Shown piece after piece: positions 34,919 through 42,441 of a stretch of 64,000 bases of DNA (position 1 is its first letter; every line of letters begins with the position of its first letter). The DNA is taken from NCBI GenBank assembly GCA_964463245.1, contig CAYXBU010000002.1:1-64000 (forward strand). Direction: 5' to 3'. Under the pieces are notes generated by a model. The model was not told the DNA's origin. It saw only the letters and a list, made by a program, of their open reading frames with translations, and ran no database searches. The position numbers were made by a program, and so were the translations under genes. The stretch is from CAMEON01 sp964463245. GTDB lineage: Bacteria > Bacillota > Clostridia > Oscillospirales > CAG-272.

Positions 34919-35477
34919 GGGACACCTCCAGCTTCTTCATGCAATAGACCTTCAGGACAGCCGCCTGGGTCTTGCTGTCCTGCACCTCCCCCGAGAGGAT
35001 CATGTTTACCAGCTCCTCCAAGGGGACCTCGACCAGCTCCAGAAATTCATCCTCGTCCGGGTCGGTCTCGCCCGGCTCCATATCCTCGGCTACATACATA
35101 TAAATGACCTCGGAGAGAAGGGCTGGGGAGGTGACCAGATCTCCGATGGGGGTCAGCCGCTCGGTGGTGTAGCCGGTCTCCTCCCGCAGCTCCCGCAGAG
35201 CCGCCTCGCGGTGATCCTCGGTCGGGAAGTCCAGCTTGCCCGCCGGTATCTCCAGTGTCACGCGTCCCAGCGCGTAGCGATACTGCCGCACGCAGACTAC
35301 CTTGCCCTCGCGGGTCAGCGGTACCACCGCGACGGCACCCCCGTGGCGGCAGTATTCCCGCATCCCGGTCTTGCCGTTCGGGAGGTTGATCTCGTCACGG
35401 TAGAGGTGGAGCACCTTGCCGTCAAAGATCAGGGTGCTGTCCTTCGGGGTCTCCCGAAAATAGGAAATGTCCTTCAT
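34911..35477 (-). CDS. NUDIX hydrolase, ADP-ribose pyrophosphatase type, 188 aa
   Basis: The Nudix box runs from Gly of AGKLDFPTED to REETGY. The spacing from its Glu (EDHREAALREL) fits the consensus, but the loop between the first Gly and that Glu is one residue longer than GX5E. The upstream EIPAGKLD and the RQYRYALGR segment match ADP-ribose pyrophosphatases. It should hydrolyse ADP-ribose or a related nucleoside diphosphate sugar. It overlaps tadA by 4 bases and murQ by 8. Confidence 0.85.
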   Translation of the reverse strand: MKDISYFRETPKDSTLIFDGKVLHLYRDEINLPNGKTGMREYCRHGGAVAVVPLTREGKVVCVRQYRYALGRVTLEIPAGKLDFPTEDHREAALRELREETGYTTERLTPIGDLVTSPALLSEVIYMYVAEDMEPGETDPDEDEFLELVEVPLEELVNMILSGEVQDSKTQAAVLKVYCMKKLEVSHD

Positions 35478-35974
35478 ATGGTTCCATCCTTACCCTTTCT
35501 TCTGCTCCTGAAAAAATCCTGCAGGAGGGCGCGGCACTCCTCCTCGCGGCAACCGTACTCCACTGCGGTGGCGGTACTTTGCATGGGGTAGCTGTGCAGC
35601 GACCACACGCTCCCCATCGCACCGGCGATCGGGTCGCGTGTGCCGCAGACGACCCGCCCGATCCGTGCCGCCAGGATGGCTCCCGTGCACATGGGGCATG
35701 GCTCCAGCGTGACATACAGGGTGCAATCCGAGAGCCGCCAAGAGGATACCTCGCGGCACCCGTCCCGTATGGCGTTGACTTCGGCGTGCCCCAGTGCGGT
35801 CTGCTCTACCTCGCGGGTGTTGCGCCCGCTCGCCAGTACGGTATAGCCGTCCTCGCTCGGTTGGATCAGCACCGCGCCGACCGGCACGTCCCCGTCCTCC
35901 GCCGCCAGACGGGCTTGCTCCAAGGCAAGCTCCATGCAGGTCATGTCTTGCTCTGTAAGATCATGCTCATTCAT
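35474..35974 (-). CDS. tadA: tRNA-specific adenosine deaminase, 166 aa
   Basis: The zinc-deaminase motifs are present: HAE at 63-65 with catalytic Glu65, and PCPMC with Cys93 and Cys96. Length and the GDVPVGAVL segment match TadA, which makes inosine at position 34 of tRNA-Arg(ACG). It is essential in most bacteria. It overlaps the neighbouring genes by 4 bases on both sides. Confidence 0.92.
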   Translation of the reverse strand: MNEHDLTEQDMTCMELALEQARLAAEDGDVPVGAVLIQPSEDGYTVLASGRNTREVEQTALGHAEVNAIRDGCREVSSWRLSDCTLYVTLEPCPMCTGAILAARIGRVVCGTRDPIAGAMGSVWSLHSYPMQSTATAVEYGCREEECRALLQDFFRSRRKGKDGTI

Positions 35975-37005
35975 AAGTCAACCCCCCAATACGGATAGGT
36001 GTAGGCCAGCAGGATCTGTAGTGCGACCGAAAGCAGGGTCAGCACTACGAACACCGTCATGCCCGGAGCAAAGAACTCCCGACGGGCTGTCCTGCGGTCG
36101 GGCTTGACGGCGGGGCGGCAGGTCTCGGTCGGGAAGTCCCCAAAGAGACTTCCAGGCTCGGAGGGCGTCTTTTCGGGGGCGGGGAACAACCGACCCTTGC
36201 GGTAGAGCAGGAGCAAGAGCATACCCGCCGCCGCGCCGACCAAGAGGAGCGCACCGTCGCACAGGTACAAGATGGCGTATGCCCGATCCCCCATGCGCGA
36301 AATGAGGATCTCCTGCACGCAGGAGTAGAGGTTGTTGAACAGGTGCAGGAATATCCCGCACCAGATGGAGTCGGTCAGCTCGTAGCAGAGAGCCAGCAGG
36401 ATGCCCGCAACGAAGGTGTAGAATATCTGCGCGATGTTCTCATGCATCAGGGCAAACAGGACGGCACTGAGGAGGACGGCCGTCGGCCGCCCGAAGCGGC
36501 GCAGGTTGCCGTAGATCACCCCGCGGAACAACAGCTCCTCGCAGAAGGCGGGTGCCAGCGACACAGTGATGAACAGGGCAATGGCGGATGCGTCGGTCGC
36601 GCCGCCGTAGCTGTTTCCGGGGTCGGGGTAGCGGATGAGTTGCAGGAACCAGCCGTTTATATAGGCGGCCGCCGTGGTGACCGCCAGTGCGGCCAAGATC
36701 AGGAGCGGGAAGTAGGCGGGCATACGGATGCTCCAGCGGATGGGCTCCCGCTCCCGCCCGCGGGACAGCGGGATGAACAGGACAGCCGGGAGGATGAAGC
36801 AGGATAAGTAGTACAGGGTCTCGGCCAGTACATCGGTGAGATATTGCAGGCGGATCGGCAGGAACAAGGCGATCAGGTCGCACAGTCCGTACCAGAAGCC
36901 GCTTGAGAAATGGAACAGTGCCAGCATGATGCACAGGCAGATGCCCATGCGGTTGACGGTGTCGCGGTAGGTCGGAGTTTTAAGATACATGGTATAATGC
37001 CGCAT
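35971..37005 (-). CDS. CPBP-family intramembrane glutamic protease, 344 aa
   Basis: About eight hydrophobic segments are seen. The CPBP motifs are CEELLFRG with Glu156-Glu157 and Arg161, FALMHEN with His188, and a later FLHLFNN. Family members are membrane-embedded peptidases of the Rce1/CAAX type, used in peptide processing or self-immunity; the target here is unknown. The start follows a strong AAGGAGG by six bases. It is cotranscribed with tadA, the NUDIX gene and murQ, probably from the promoter before the phosphodiesterase gene. Confidence 0.88.
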   Translation of the reverse strand: MRHYTMYLKTPTYRDTVNRMGICLCIMLALFHFSSGFWYGLCDLIALFLPIRLQYLTDVLAETLYYLSCFILPAVLFIPLSRGREREPIRWSIRMPAYFPLLILAALAVTTAAAYINGWFLQLIRYPDPGNSYGGATDASAIALFITVSLAPAFCEELLFRGVIYGNLRRFGRPTAVLLSAVLFALMHENIAQIFYTFVAGILLALCYELTDSIWCGIFLHLFNNLYSCVQEILISRMGDRAYAILYLCDGALLLVGAAAGMLLLLLYRKGRLFPAPEKTPSEPGSLFGDFPTETCRPAVKPDRRTARREFFAPGMTVFVVLTLLSVALQILLAYTYPYWGVDL

Positions 37006-37047
37006 ATGCGGCCTCCTTTTGATTATGTTACGGCTTACGGTCTGCCG

Positions 37048-37608
37048 TTACAGGACGAGACGATGAAACACCGAGCCGTCCATGTCCTTCCAGCAGCAGA
37101 CACCGGTCGAGGACTCAAGGGTCATATACCCGTGCGGGCTGTCGGCTTTGGGAATGCTGACCGAGCCGGGGTTCAGGCAGAGGTTCTGCCCGCCCTTTCC
37201 GAACGGCTCCCATGCCGGAATGTGGGTATGCCCTTGTAAGAGGACATCCCCGGGGGAGAGCGGCGGGGGAGCCGACGGGTTGCAGATGTGCCCGTGGGTG
37301 GCGTAGATCAGCCGATCCCCGACCGAGAGGACGGCGTACTCGGCTAAGACCGGAAAGCTCAGCACCATCTGATCCACCTCGGAGTCGCAGTTGCCCCGTA
37401 CGCAGAGCAGTCGCCCCGCCATGCGGTTGAGCATGGTGATGACCTCGCGGGGGGCATACCCATCGGGCAGGTCATTGCGAGGGCCGTGGTAGAGTAAGTC
37501 TCCCAAGAGCAGCAGGCGGTCGGGGCGTTCGACCTCGAAGGCCTCAAGGAGTCGTCCGCACCACACGGCAGAGCCGTGGATATCCGACGCGATCATGAGC
37601 TTTTTCAT
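37048..37608 (-). CDS. YfcE/MJ0936-type metallophosphodiesterase, 186 aa
   Basis: Calcineurin-like metal-site motifs are present in order: SDIHG near residue 8, LLLGDLLYHGPRN, VRGNCD, and the late HGH and QGHTHIP. These define a small binuclear metallophosphodiesterase like E. coli YfcE. The start is the ATG at 37608, and the ribosome binding site is weak. It is first gene of the minus-strand unit that continues to murQ after a 42-base gap. Confidence 0.88.
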   Translation of the reverse strand: MKKLMIASDIHGSAVWCGRLLEAFEVERPDRLLLLGDLLYHGPRNDLPDGYAPREVITMLNRMAGRLLCVRGNCDSEVDQMVLSFPVLAEYAVLSVGDRLIYATHGHICNPSAPPPLSPGDVLLQGHTHIPAWEPFGKGGQNLCLNPGSVSIPKADSPHGYMTLESSTGVCCWKDMDGSVFHRLVL

Positions 37609-37643
37609 GCAGGAATGTGTCTCCGTTTCGTTTTTCTGCTGAT

Positions 37644-37672
37644 ATTGTACCGCATTCCCCGCCAAATGTCAA
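37644..37672 (-). promoter_or_regulatory. Promoter of the phosphodiesterase-CPBP-tadA-murQ unit
   Basis: Minus strand: -35 TTGACA (37667-37672), 17-base spacer, -10 TACAAT (37644-37649). Confidence 0.8.
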
Positions 37673-37718
37673 TAGGGAGAAATCAAAGAAAATTTCCTGA
37701 ATTTTCATCAAAACCCTA

Positions 37719-37747
37719 TTGCATACCGCGAAATTTTGTAGTATAAT
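37719..37747 (+). promoter_or_regulatory. Promoter of the UPF0237-UPF0210 unit
   Basis: -35 TTGCAT (37719-37724), 17-base spacer, -10 TATAAT (37742-37747), 47 bases before the ATG. It diverges from the phosphodiesterase promoter. Confidence 0.8.
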
Positions 37748-37794
37748 ATAGAGGTATTACAAGCGTTCCGCCGAGGCGGGGGACGGGAGGTCAC

Positions 37795-38064
37795 ATGAAA
37801 GCAGTTGTAACGGTAACGGGCAAGGACAGCGTGGGCATCATCGCCCGTGTGTCGGCGGCCTGCGCGGAATGCTCCGCGAACATATTGGAAATATCCCAGA
37901 GCGTTCTGCGGGAATACTTTGCCATGATCATGCTGGTGGACATCAGCGAGTTGAACGTGGATTTTGCACAGTTCTCCGACACGCTCGCCGAGCTGGGACG
38001 GGAAAACGGCTGGGACATCCGCGCCATGCACGAGGATATCTTCCAGGCCATGCACCATATCTGA
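37795..38064 (+). CDS. UPF0237 ACT-domain protein, 89 aa
   Basis: A single ACT domain (VTVTGKDSVGIIARVSAACA at the start, then a VDIS strand) spans the whole protein, as in the UPF0237 family. ACT domains bind amino acids or similar ligands. It is followed 15 bases later by a UPF0210 gene, a pairing conserved across Clostridia and archaea. It is probably a regulatory subunit of that partner. Confidence 0.9.
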   Translation: MKAVVTVTGKDSVGIIARVSAACAECSANILEISQSVLREYFAMIMLVDISELNVDFAQFSDTLAELGRENGWDIRAMHEDIFQAMHHI

Positions 38065-38079
38065 TACGAGGATCATCCA

Positions 38080-39438
38080 ATGCTGGAAACCAAGGATATT
38101 TTAGAGACCATCCAGATGATCCGCCAGGAGAATCTGGACATTCGCACCATCACCATGGGCATCTCGCTCTACGATTGCGTCAGCGACGATGCGGGTCGGC
38201 TGTGCGATAAGATATACGACAAGATCACGCGCACCGCAGAGCACCTGGTGGAGACCGGGTGCGACATCGAGAAGAAGTACGGTGTGCCTATCGTCAATAA
38301 GCGCATCTCGGTCACCCCCATCTCGCTCATCGCGGGCGGGGTGGATGCGGCGGGCTGCCTCCGGGTCGCGCATACCCTGCAACGAGCGGCGGATGCCGTC
38401 GGCGTGAATTTCATTGGCGGCTTTTCCGCGCTGGTACACAAGGGCATGACCGAGAGCGACCGCAACTTGATCTCGGTCATCCCCGAGGCACTGGCCGAGA
38501 CCGAGTTGGTCTGCTCCTCGGTAAATGTCGCCACCACCAAGGCGGGCATCAATATGGATGCCATCCGCCTGATGGGACATACCGTCAAGCGGTGCGCCGA
38601 ATTGACGGCGGATCGCTCCTCCATCGGCTGTGCCAAGCTGGTGGTCTTTGCCAATGTGCCGGAGGATAACCCCTTCATGGCGGGCGCGTTCCACGGCGTC
38701 GGTGAGCCGGAAACGGTCATCAATGTCGGCGTGTCGGGCCCCGGCGTGGTCAGCTCGGCTATCGAGCGGGCGGGGGATTGTGACCTGTCGGCTCTGGCAG
38801 AGCTGATCAAGAAGACCGCCTTCAAGATCACGCGGGTCGGACAGCTGGTGGCCACCGAGGCGGCCGAGCGGCTGGGCGTCCCCTTCGGGATCGTGGATCT
38901 GTCGCTGGCACCGACTCCCGCCATCGGGGACTCGGTCGCGCTGATCCTGGAGAATATGGGGCTTGAGTCCTGCGGCGCACACGGAACCACGGCGGCTCTC
39001 GCCATGCTCAATGACGCGGTCAAGAAGGGCGGCGTGATGGCCTCCGGGCACGTCGGCGGCCTGTCGGGAGCTTTCATCCCGGTGTCGGAGGATGCCGGCA
39101 TGATCTCGGCGGTCCAGCGCGGTGCCCTGTCCATCGAGAAGCTGGAGGCCATGACGGCGGTCTGCTCGGTGGGTCTGGATATGATCGCCGTGCCCGGGGA
39201 TACCCCCGAGGAGGTCATCTGCGGTCTGATCGCGGATGAGATCTCCATCGGTGTGGTCAACACCAAGACCACCGCCGTTCGTGTGATCCCTGCTGTCGGA
39301 AAGACCGTGGGGGACAGCGTAGACTTCGGCGGTCTGCTGGGAAGCGCACCCATCATGCCCCTGCGCCCGTGGTCGCCCGAGAAGTTCATTCGGCGCGGCG
39401 GTCGCATCCCGGCGCCCATTCACAGCTTGAAAAACTAA
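38080..39438 (+). CDS. UPF0210 (DUF711/PFL-like) protein, 452 aa
   Basis: The full-length UPF0210 family is recognised from ETIQMIRQENLDIRTITMGISL at the N terminus and GGLLGSAPIMPL near the C terminus. The fold is related to glycyl-radical-like barrels, but no glycyl-radical loop was noticed. Function is not established. Tight linkage to the ACT protein suggests ligand-controlled activity. Confidence 0.9.
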   Translation: MLETKDILETIQMIRQENLDIRTITMGISLYDCVSDDAGRLCDKIYDKITRTAEHLVETGCDIEKKYGVPIVNKRISVTPISLIAGGVDAAGCLRVAHTLQRAADAVGVNFIGGFSALVHKGMTESDRNLISVIPEALAETELVCSSVNVATTKAGINMDAIRLMGHTVKRCAELTADRSSIGCAKLVVFANVPEDNPFMAGAFHGVGEPETVINVGVSGPGVVSSAIERAGDCDLSALAELIKKTAFKITRVGQLVATEAAERLGVPFGIVDLSLAPTPAIGDSVALILENMGLESCGAHGTTAALAMLNDAVKKGGVMASGHVGGLSGAFIPVSEDAGMISAVQRGALSIEKLEAMTAVCSVGLDMIAVPGDTPEEVICGLIADEISIGVVNTKTTAVRVIPAVGKTVGDSVDFGGLLGSAPIMPLRPWSPEKFIRRGGRIPAPIHSLKN

Positions 39439-39465
39439 TCGAAGATACTGAAAGGAAGGAATCAT

Positions 39466-39834
39466 ATGAAAAAGTTGGTAAAGGTGCTGTCCCTGTTCGT
39501 AAAGCTGGGAGACAAGGTCGTGACGGTGTTCGGCAAGGCCGTGGATGCCGTGGATCATCTGGTTCACTACAAGGAGTATCAGCGGGAGCGCAGAGTTGCA
39601 GCGGTCTTCCGTACCATGCTGTGCGTGGCCTGCGGTGTGCTGGCTGTCGTGTTCTTCCCCTATAAGATCAAGGTCGAGAAGAACGGCGATTTCGAGATCC
39701 GCAGCCTGATGCTCCGCATTTACCGCAAGACACCGGATTATGAGGTGTCCGGCGGTGACGACGAGTTTGACATTTGCGGCGTGGAGGACGAGGACGACGA
39801 GTGCCACGCCCTTGAGGCCGGCAACGAGGCATGA
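39466..39834 (+). CDS. Small single-span membrane protein with acidic tail, 122 aa
   Basis: The start follows AAAGGAAGGA. An amphipathic basic N terminus (1-45) leads to one hydrophobic segment (about 48-65) and a strongly acidic C terminus (GGDDEFDICGVEDEDDE). No family is recognised. It overlaps the Mini-ribonuclease 3 gene by 4 bases (ATGA). Confidence 0.65.
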   Translation: MKKLVKVLSLFVKLGDKVVTVFGKAVDAVDHLVHYKEYQRERRVAAVFRTMLCVACGVLAVVFFPYKIKVEKNGDFEIRSLMLRIYRKTPDYEVSGGDDEFDICGVEDEDDECHALEAGNEA

Positions 39835-40316
39835 GGTCGCTCCCGGAGGTCTCGGTCGCGGCACTGGCATACCTGGGAGACAGTGTGCTGGAGAGCTGTG
39901 TCCGATACTATCTGGTTCGGGATCGCGGGCTCTCCTCCTCGGCTAAGCTCAACCGTGCGGCATTGTCCTTCGTGACGGCAACGGCGCAGGCTGAGGCCAT
40001 GGGGCGTATCCTGCCTTGCCTGACACCCGAGGAGGAGTCCTACTTCCACCGCGGTCGCAACAGCTCGCCGGCGCATATCCCCAAGAGCGCGTCCATGGCG
40101 GAGTACCGCCGTGCGACCGGGATGGAGGTTCTGTTCGGTGCGCTGGCACTGGCGGGGCGAATGGAGCGGGTGCATACCCTGTTCTGCACGGGCTACGGGC
40201 TTGAGGCGGATTTCACCGCCATGCCGACGTCCCCGCAGGGTAGCGCGGCGCGACCGCTTACAGAAGTTGAAGATCAAACAGATAAGGAGATACAAGATGA
40301 GCAATCCGATGGTTGA
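39831..40316 (+). CDS. mrnC: Mini-ribonuclease 3, 161 aa
   Basis: This is a short RNase III catalytic domain without a double-stranded RNA-binding domain. The signature AYLGDSVLES contains metal-binding Asp17, and HIPKSASMAEYRRATGMEVLFGAL is the second family block. Mini-III matures 23S rRNA ends in Firmicutes. The last 30 residues are a variable tail that overlaps the ppiB start by 20 bases. Confidence 0.88.
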   Translation: MRSLPEVSVAALAYLGDSVLESCVRYYLVRDRGLSSSAKLNRAALSFVTATAQAEAMGRILPCLTPEEESYFHRGRNSSPAHIPKSASMAEYRRATGMEVLFGALALAGRMERVHTLFCTGYGLEADFTAMPTSPQGSAARPLTEVEDQTDKEIQDEQSDG

Positions 40317-40806
40317 GATCAAGGTTCGTCAAGGGGAGGCACAGCTGGGTACTATCAAGCTGGAGCTGTACCCCGATAAGGCACCCGGCACGGTGGAGAA
40401 TTTCCTGTCGCTGGTGGATGCCGGCTTTTATACCGGACTGATCTTTCACCGCGTCATTCGCGGCTTCATGATCCAGGGCGGCGGGATGACCGCCGACATG
40501 ACCGGCAAGCGTGCCAAGCCCATCCGCGGTGAGTTCATCGCCAACGGATACATGGGCAACGACCTGAAGCACACGCGCGGGGTCATCTCCATGGCGCGTA
40601 CTTCCGATCCCGATTCCGCCTCCTCCCAGTTCTTCATCATGCAGGAGGATGCTCCCCATCTGGATGCACAGTATGCCGCCTTTGGTAAGGTGACCGAGGG
40701 CATGGGGGTCGTGGATGCCATTGCCACCACCAAGACGGGTCGCTACGGCGGATATGCCGATGTGCCCCGCGAGGCCGTGGTCATCGAGAGCATCACACGG
40801 GTCTGA
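40297..40806 (+). CDS. Cyclophilin-type peptidyl-prolyl cis-trans isomerase, 169 aa
   Basis: The ATG at 40297 follows AAGGAGA by six bases and lies inside the end of the Mini-III gene. The cyclophilin core is complete: FHRVIRGFMIQGGG with the catalytic Arg, SQFFIM, and AFGKVTEGM. No signal peptide, so it is a cytoplasmic folding helper. Confidence 0.93.
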   Translation: MSNPMVEIKVRQGEAQLGTIKLELYPDKAPGTVENFLSLVDAGFYTGLIFHRVIRGFMIQGGGMTADMTGKRAKPIRGEFIANGYMGNDLKHTRGVISMARTSDPDSASSQFFIMQEDAPHLDAQYAAFGKVTEGMGVVDAIATTKTGRYGGYADVPREAVVIESITRV

Positions 40807-40862
40807 TACGGGCCGGATATAATGGTCATTCAATTAAAAAACATATATCGGAGGAAAGAAAC

Positions 40863-41216
40863 ATGAAAAAGAACAACGAGTCTCTGCTTGACGTTGTGCT
40901 GGTCGCCGCCGCTACGGCTGTTGCCACGACTGCCGCCATTCTGGCCGCTGACAAGGCACTCAAGAGCGAAAAGGGACAGGCCGCCGTTGCTACCGTGAAG
41001 ACCAAGGCGAACGATGCCAAGGAGACCGTCAAGACCAAGGCTGTCGCTGCCAAGGACACCGTCGTGACTAAGGCCGCTGCCGTCAAGGACAAGGTCAAGA
41101 GCAAGTTCAACAAGGACGAGTGCGCTTGCGAGGAGACCGCCGATGCGGTCGCTGAGGAGCCCGCAGAGGAGACTTCCGAGGAGGCTCCCGCCGCTGAGGA
41201 GACCGTCGCCGAGTAA
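40863..41216 (+). CDS. Ala/Lys-repeat protein with membrane-associated N terminus, 117 aa
   Basis: The start follows GGAGGAAAG. Residues 9-29 are hydrophobic. Residues 35-83 are Ala/Lys-rich heptad-like repeats (KTKANDAKETVKTKA), suggesting a long amphipathic helix as in YtxH or LEA-like proteins. The last 30 residues are acidic with a CACEE stretch. No function is assigned. A -10-like TATAAT is at 40818-40823 but lacks a good -35. Confidence 0.7.
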   Translation: MKKNNESLLDVVLVAAATAVATTAAILAADKALKSEKGQAAVATVKTKANDAKETVKTKAVAAKDTVVTKAAAVKDKVKSKFNKDECACEETADAVAEEPAEETSEEAPAAEETVAE

Positions 41217-41244
41217 GGCACCCTGTATTCTATTATGGATCGAG

Positions 41245-41281
41245 AGCGGGTCGTCACGCCATTTGCGCGCGACCCGCTTTT
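41245..41281 (+). terminator. Terminator after the Ala/Lys-repeat gene
   Basis: A 9-bp stem (41245-41253 with 41270-41278) with a G+C-rich loop runs directly into TTTT. Confidence 0.75.
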
Positions 41282-41307
41282 CGATAGACAGAAAGGAGAC
41301 GAACACC

Positions 41308-42249
41308 ATGAAGATCGTCGTATTGGATGCCGCCGCGCTGGGGGATGATTTAGACTTGACCCCGCTGTACGAGCGGGGAGAGGTCACGGTCTGGCGCAGG
41401 ACAGCACCGGAGGAGGTACGAGAGCGGATCGCGGGGCAGGATGCCGTGATCTTGAATAAGGTCAAGATCGGGCGGGAGCAGCTGCCTGAGGCAGGGCAGG
41501 AGCCGGGTATCCTGTGCATTGCCGCGACCGGCTACGATAATATCGATGTTGCCGCCTGCCGTGAGCGGGGGATCGCGGTCGCCAATGTGCGCGGGTACTC
41601 CACCGACAGCGTGGCGCAGGTCACGGTCGGGCTGGTGCTCTCCCTTGTCAGCCGACTCCCGACCTACTGTCGGGCGGTGGCCGACGGGAGCTACACGCGG
41701 AGCGGGCAAGCCAACCTCCTGACCCCGCCCTACCGAGAGCTGGCAGGCATGACCTGGGGCATTCTGGGCGCGGGTCAGATCGGCAGTCGAGTGGCGACCG
41801 TGGCACGAGCGTTCGGTTGCCGTGTGCTGACCTGTCGCCGCCACCCGGACGGGAACAGCGTGGACTTGGAGACCCTCCTGCGGGAGTCGGACATCCTGAC
41901 CGTACATACCCCGCTGACCCCCGAAACGCGGGGGATGCTGGGGCGTGACGAGCTGGCACAGATGAAGCGAGGAGCCATCCTCGTGAACATGGCACGGGGA
42001 GCCGTCACCGATGAGGCGGCGGTCGCGGAGGCGGTGCTCTCGGGACGGCTGGGCGGCTTCGGCGCGGATGTGTACAGCGCGGAGCCGTTCCCGACCGAGC
42101 ATCCGTTCACCGAGCTTCTGGGGCTGGATCAAGTCCTCTTGACTCCGCATATGTCCTGGGGAGCCAAGGAGGCGCGGGAGCGTTGCCTGCGGGAGATGAT
42201 CTTGAATATGGAGGCCTATATGCGCGGCGAGGAGCGCAATCGCGTGTAG
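41308..42249 (+). CDS. D-2-hydroxyacid dehydrogenase (glycerate/hydroxypyruvate type), 313 aa
   Basis: The start is the ATG at 41308, nine bases after AAAGGAG. The NAD-binding motif GAGQIG is at 154-159, and the catalytic triad is complete: Arg230 (NMARG), Glu259 (SAEPFP) and His281 (PHMSWG). The family reduces 2-keto acids to D-2-hydroxyacids. The short single-domain-pair form and the PHMSWG ending resemble glycerate dehydrogenases. The exact substrate is inferred. Confidence 0.88.
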   Translation: MKIVVLDAAALGDDLDLTPLYERGEVTVWRRTAPEEVRERIAGQDAVILNKVKIGREQLPEAGQEPGILCIAATGYDNIDVAACRERGIAVANVRGYSTDSVAQVTVGLVLSLVSRLPTYCRAVADGSYTRSGQANLLTPPYRELAGMTWGILGAGQIGSRVATVARAFGCRVLTCRRHPDGNSVDLETLLRESDILTVHTPLTPETRGMLGRDELAQMKRGAILVNMARGAVTDEAAVAEAVLSGRLGGFGADVYSAEPFPTEHPFTELLGLDQVLLTPHMSWGAKEARERCLREMILNMEAYMRGEERNRV

Positions 42250-42255
42250 GACAAG

Positions 42256-42290
42256 GACCCGTCCCGACCATCGGGGCGGGTCTTTGCTTT
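42256..42290 (+). terminator. Terminator of the hydroxyacid dehydrogenase gene
   Basis: A 12-bp stem with one G-T pair (42256-42267 with 42271-42282) is followed by TTTGCTTT. It isolates the downstream defence-like operon from upstream transcription. Confidence 0.85.
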
Positions 42291-42377
42291 GAATACATAT
42301 TTCCACCGTCGCGTTTGAAAACGGCAAAACGCCCCTCAAAAGTCTCCCTCGCCGCCCCGAAAAAAAGTCTCAACCGG

Positions 42378-42406
42378 TTGACAAATACCCGCGTGTATGG
42401 TAAAAT
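42378..42406 (+). promoter_or_regulatory. Promoter of the TerB-ATPase-glycosidase-helicase operon
   Basis: -35 TTGACA (42378-42383), a 17-base spacer ending in TGG, -10 TAAAAT (42401-42406). Transcription should begin near 42413, which argues against the ATG at 42418 as the start of the first gene. Confidence 0.8.
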
Positions 42407-42441
42407 AATACGATAGAATGATGAGAGGGGAGGTGTGCCCT

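Noticed and set aside
38101..39870. Long minus-strand open frames opposite UPF0210 and other genes
   Set aside because: They mirror well-supported plus-strand genes with family motifs and ribosome sites and have no starts of their own.
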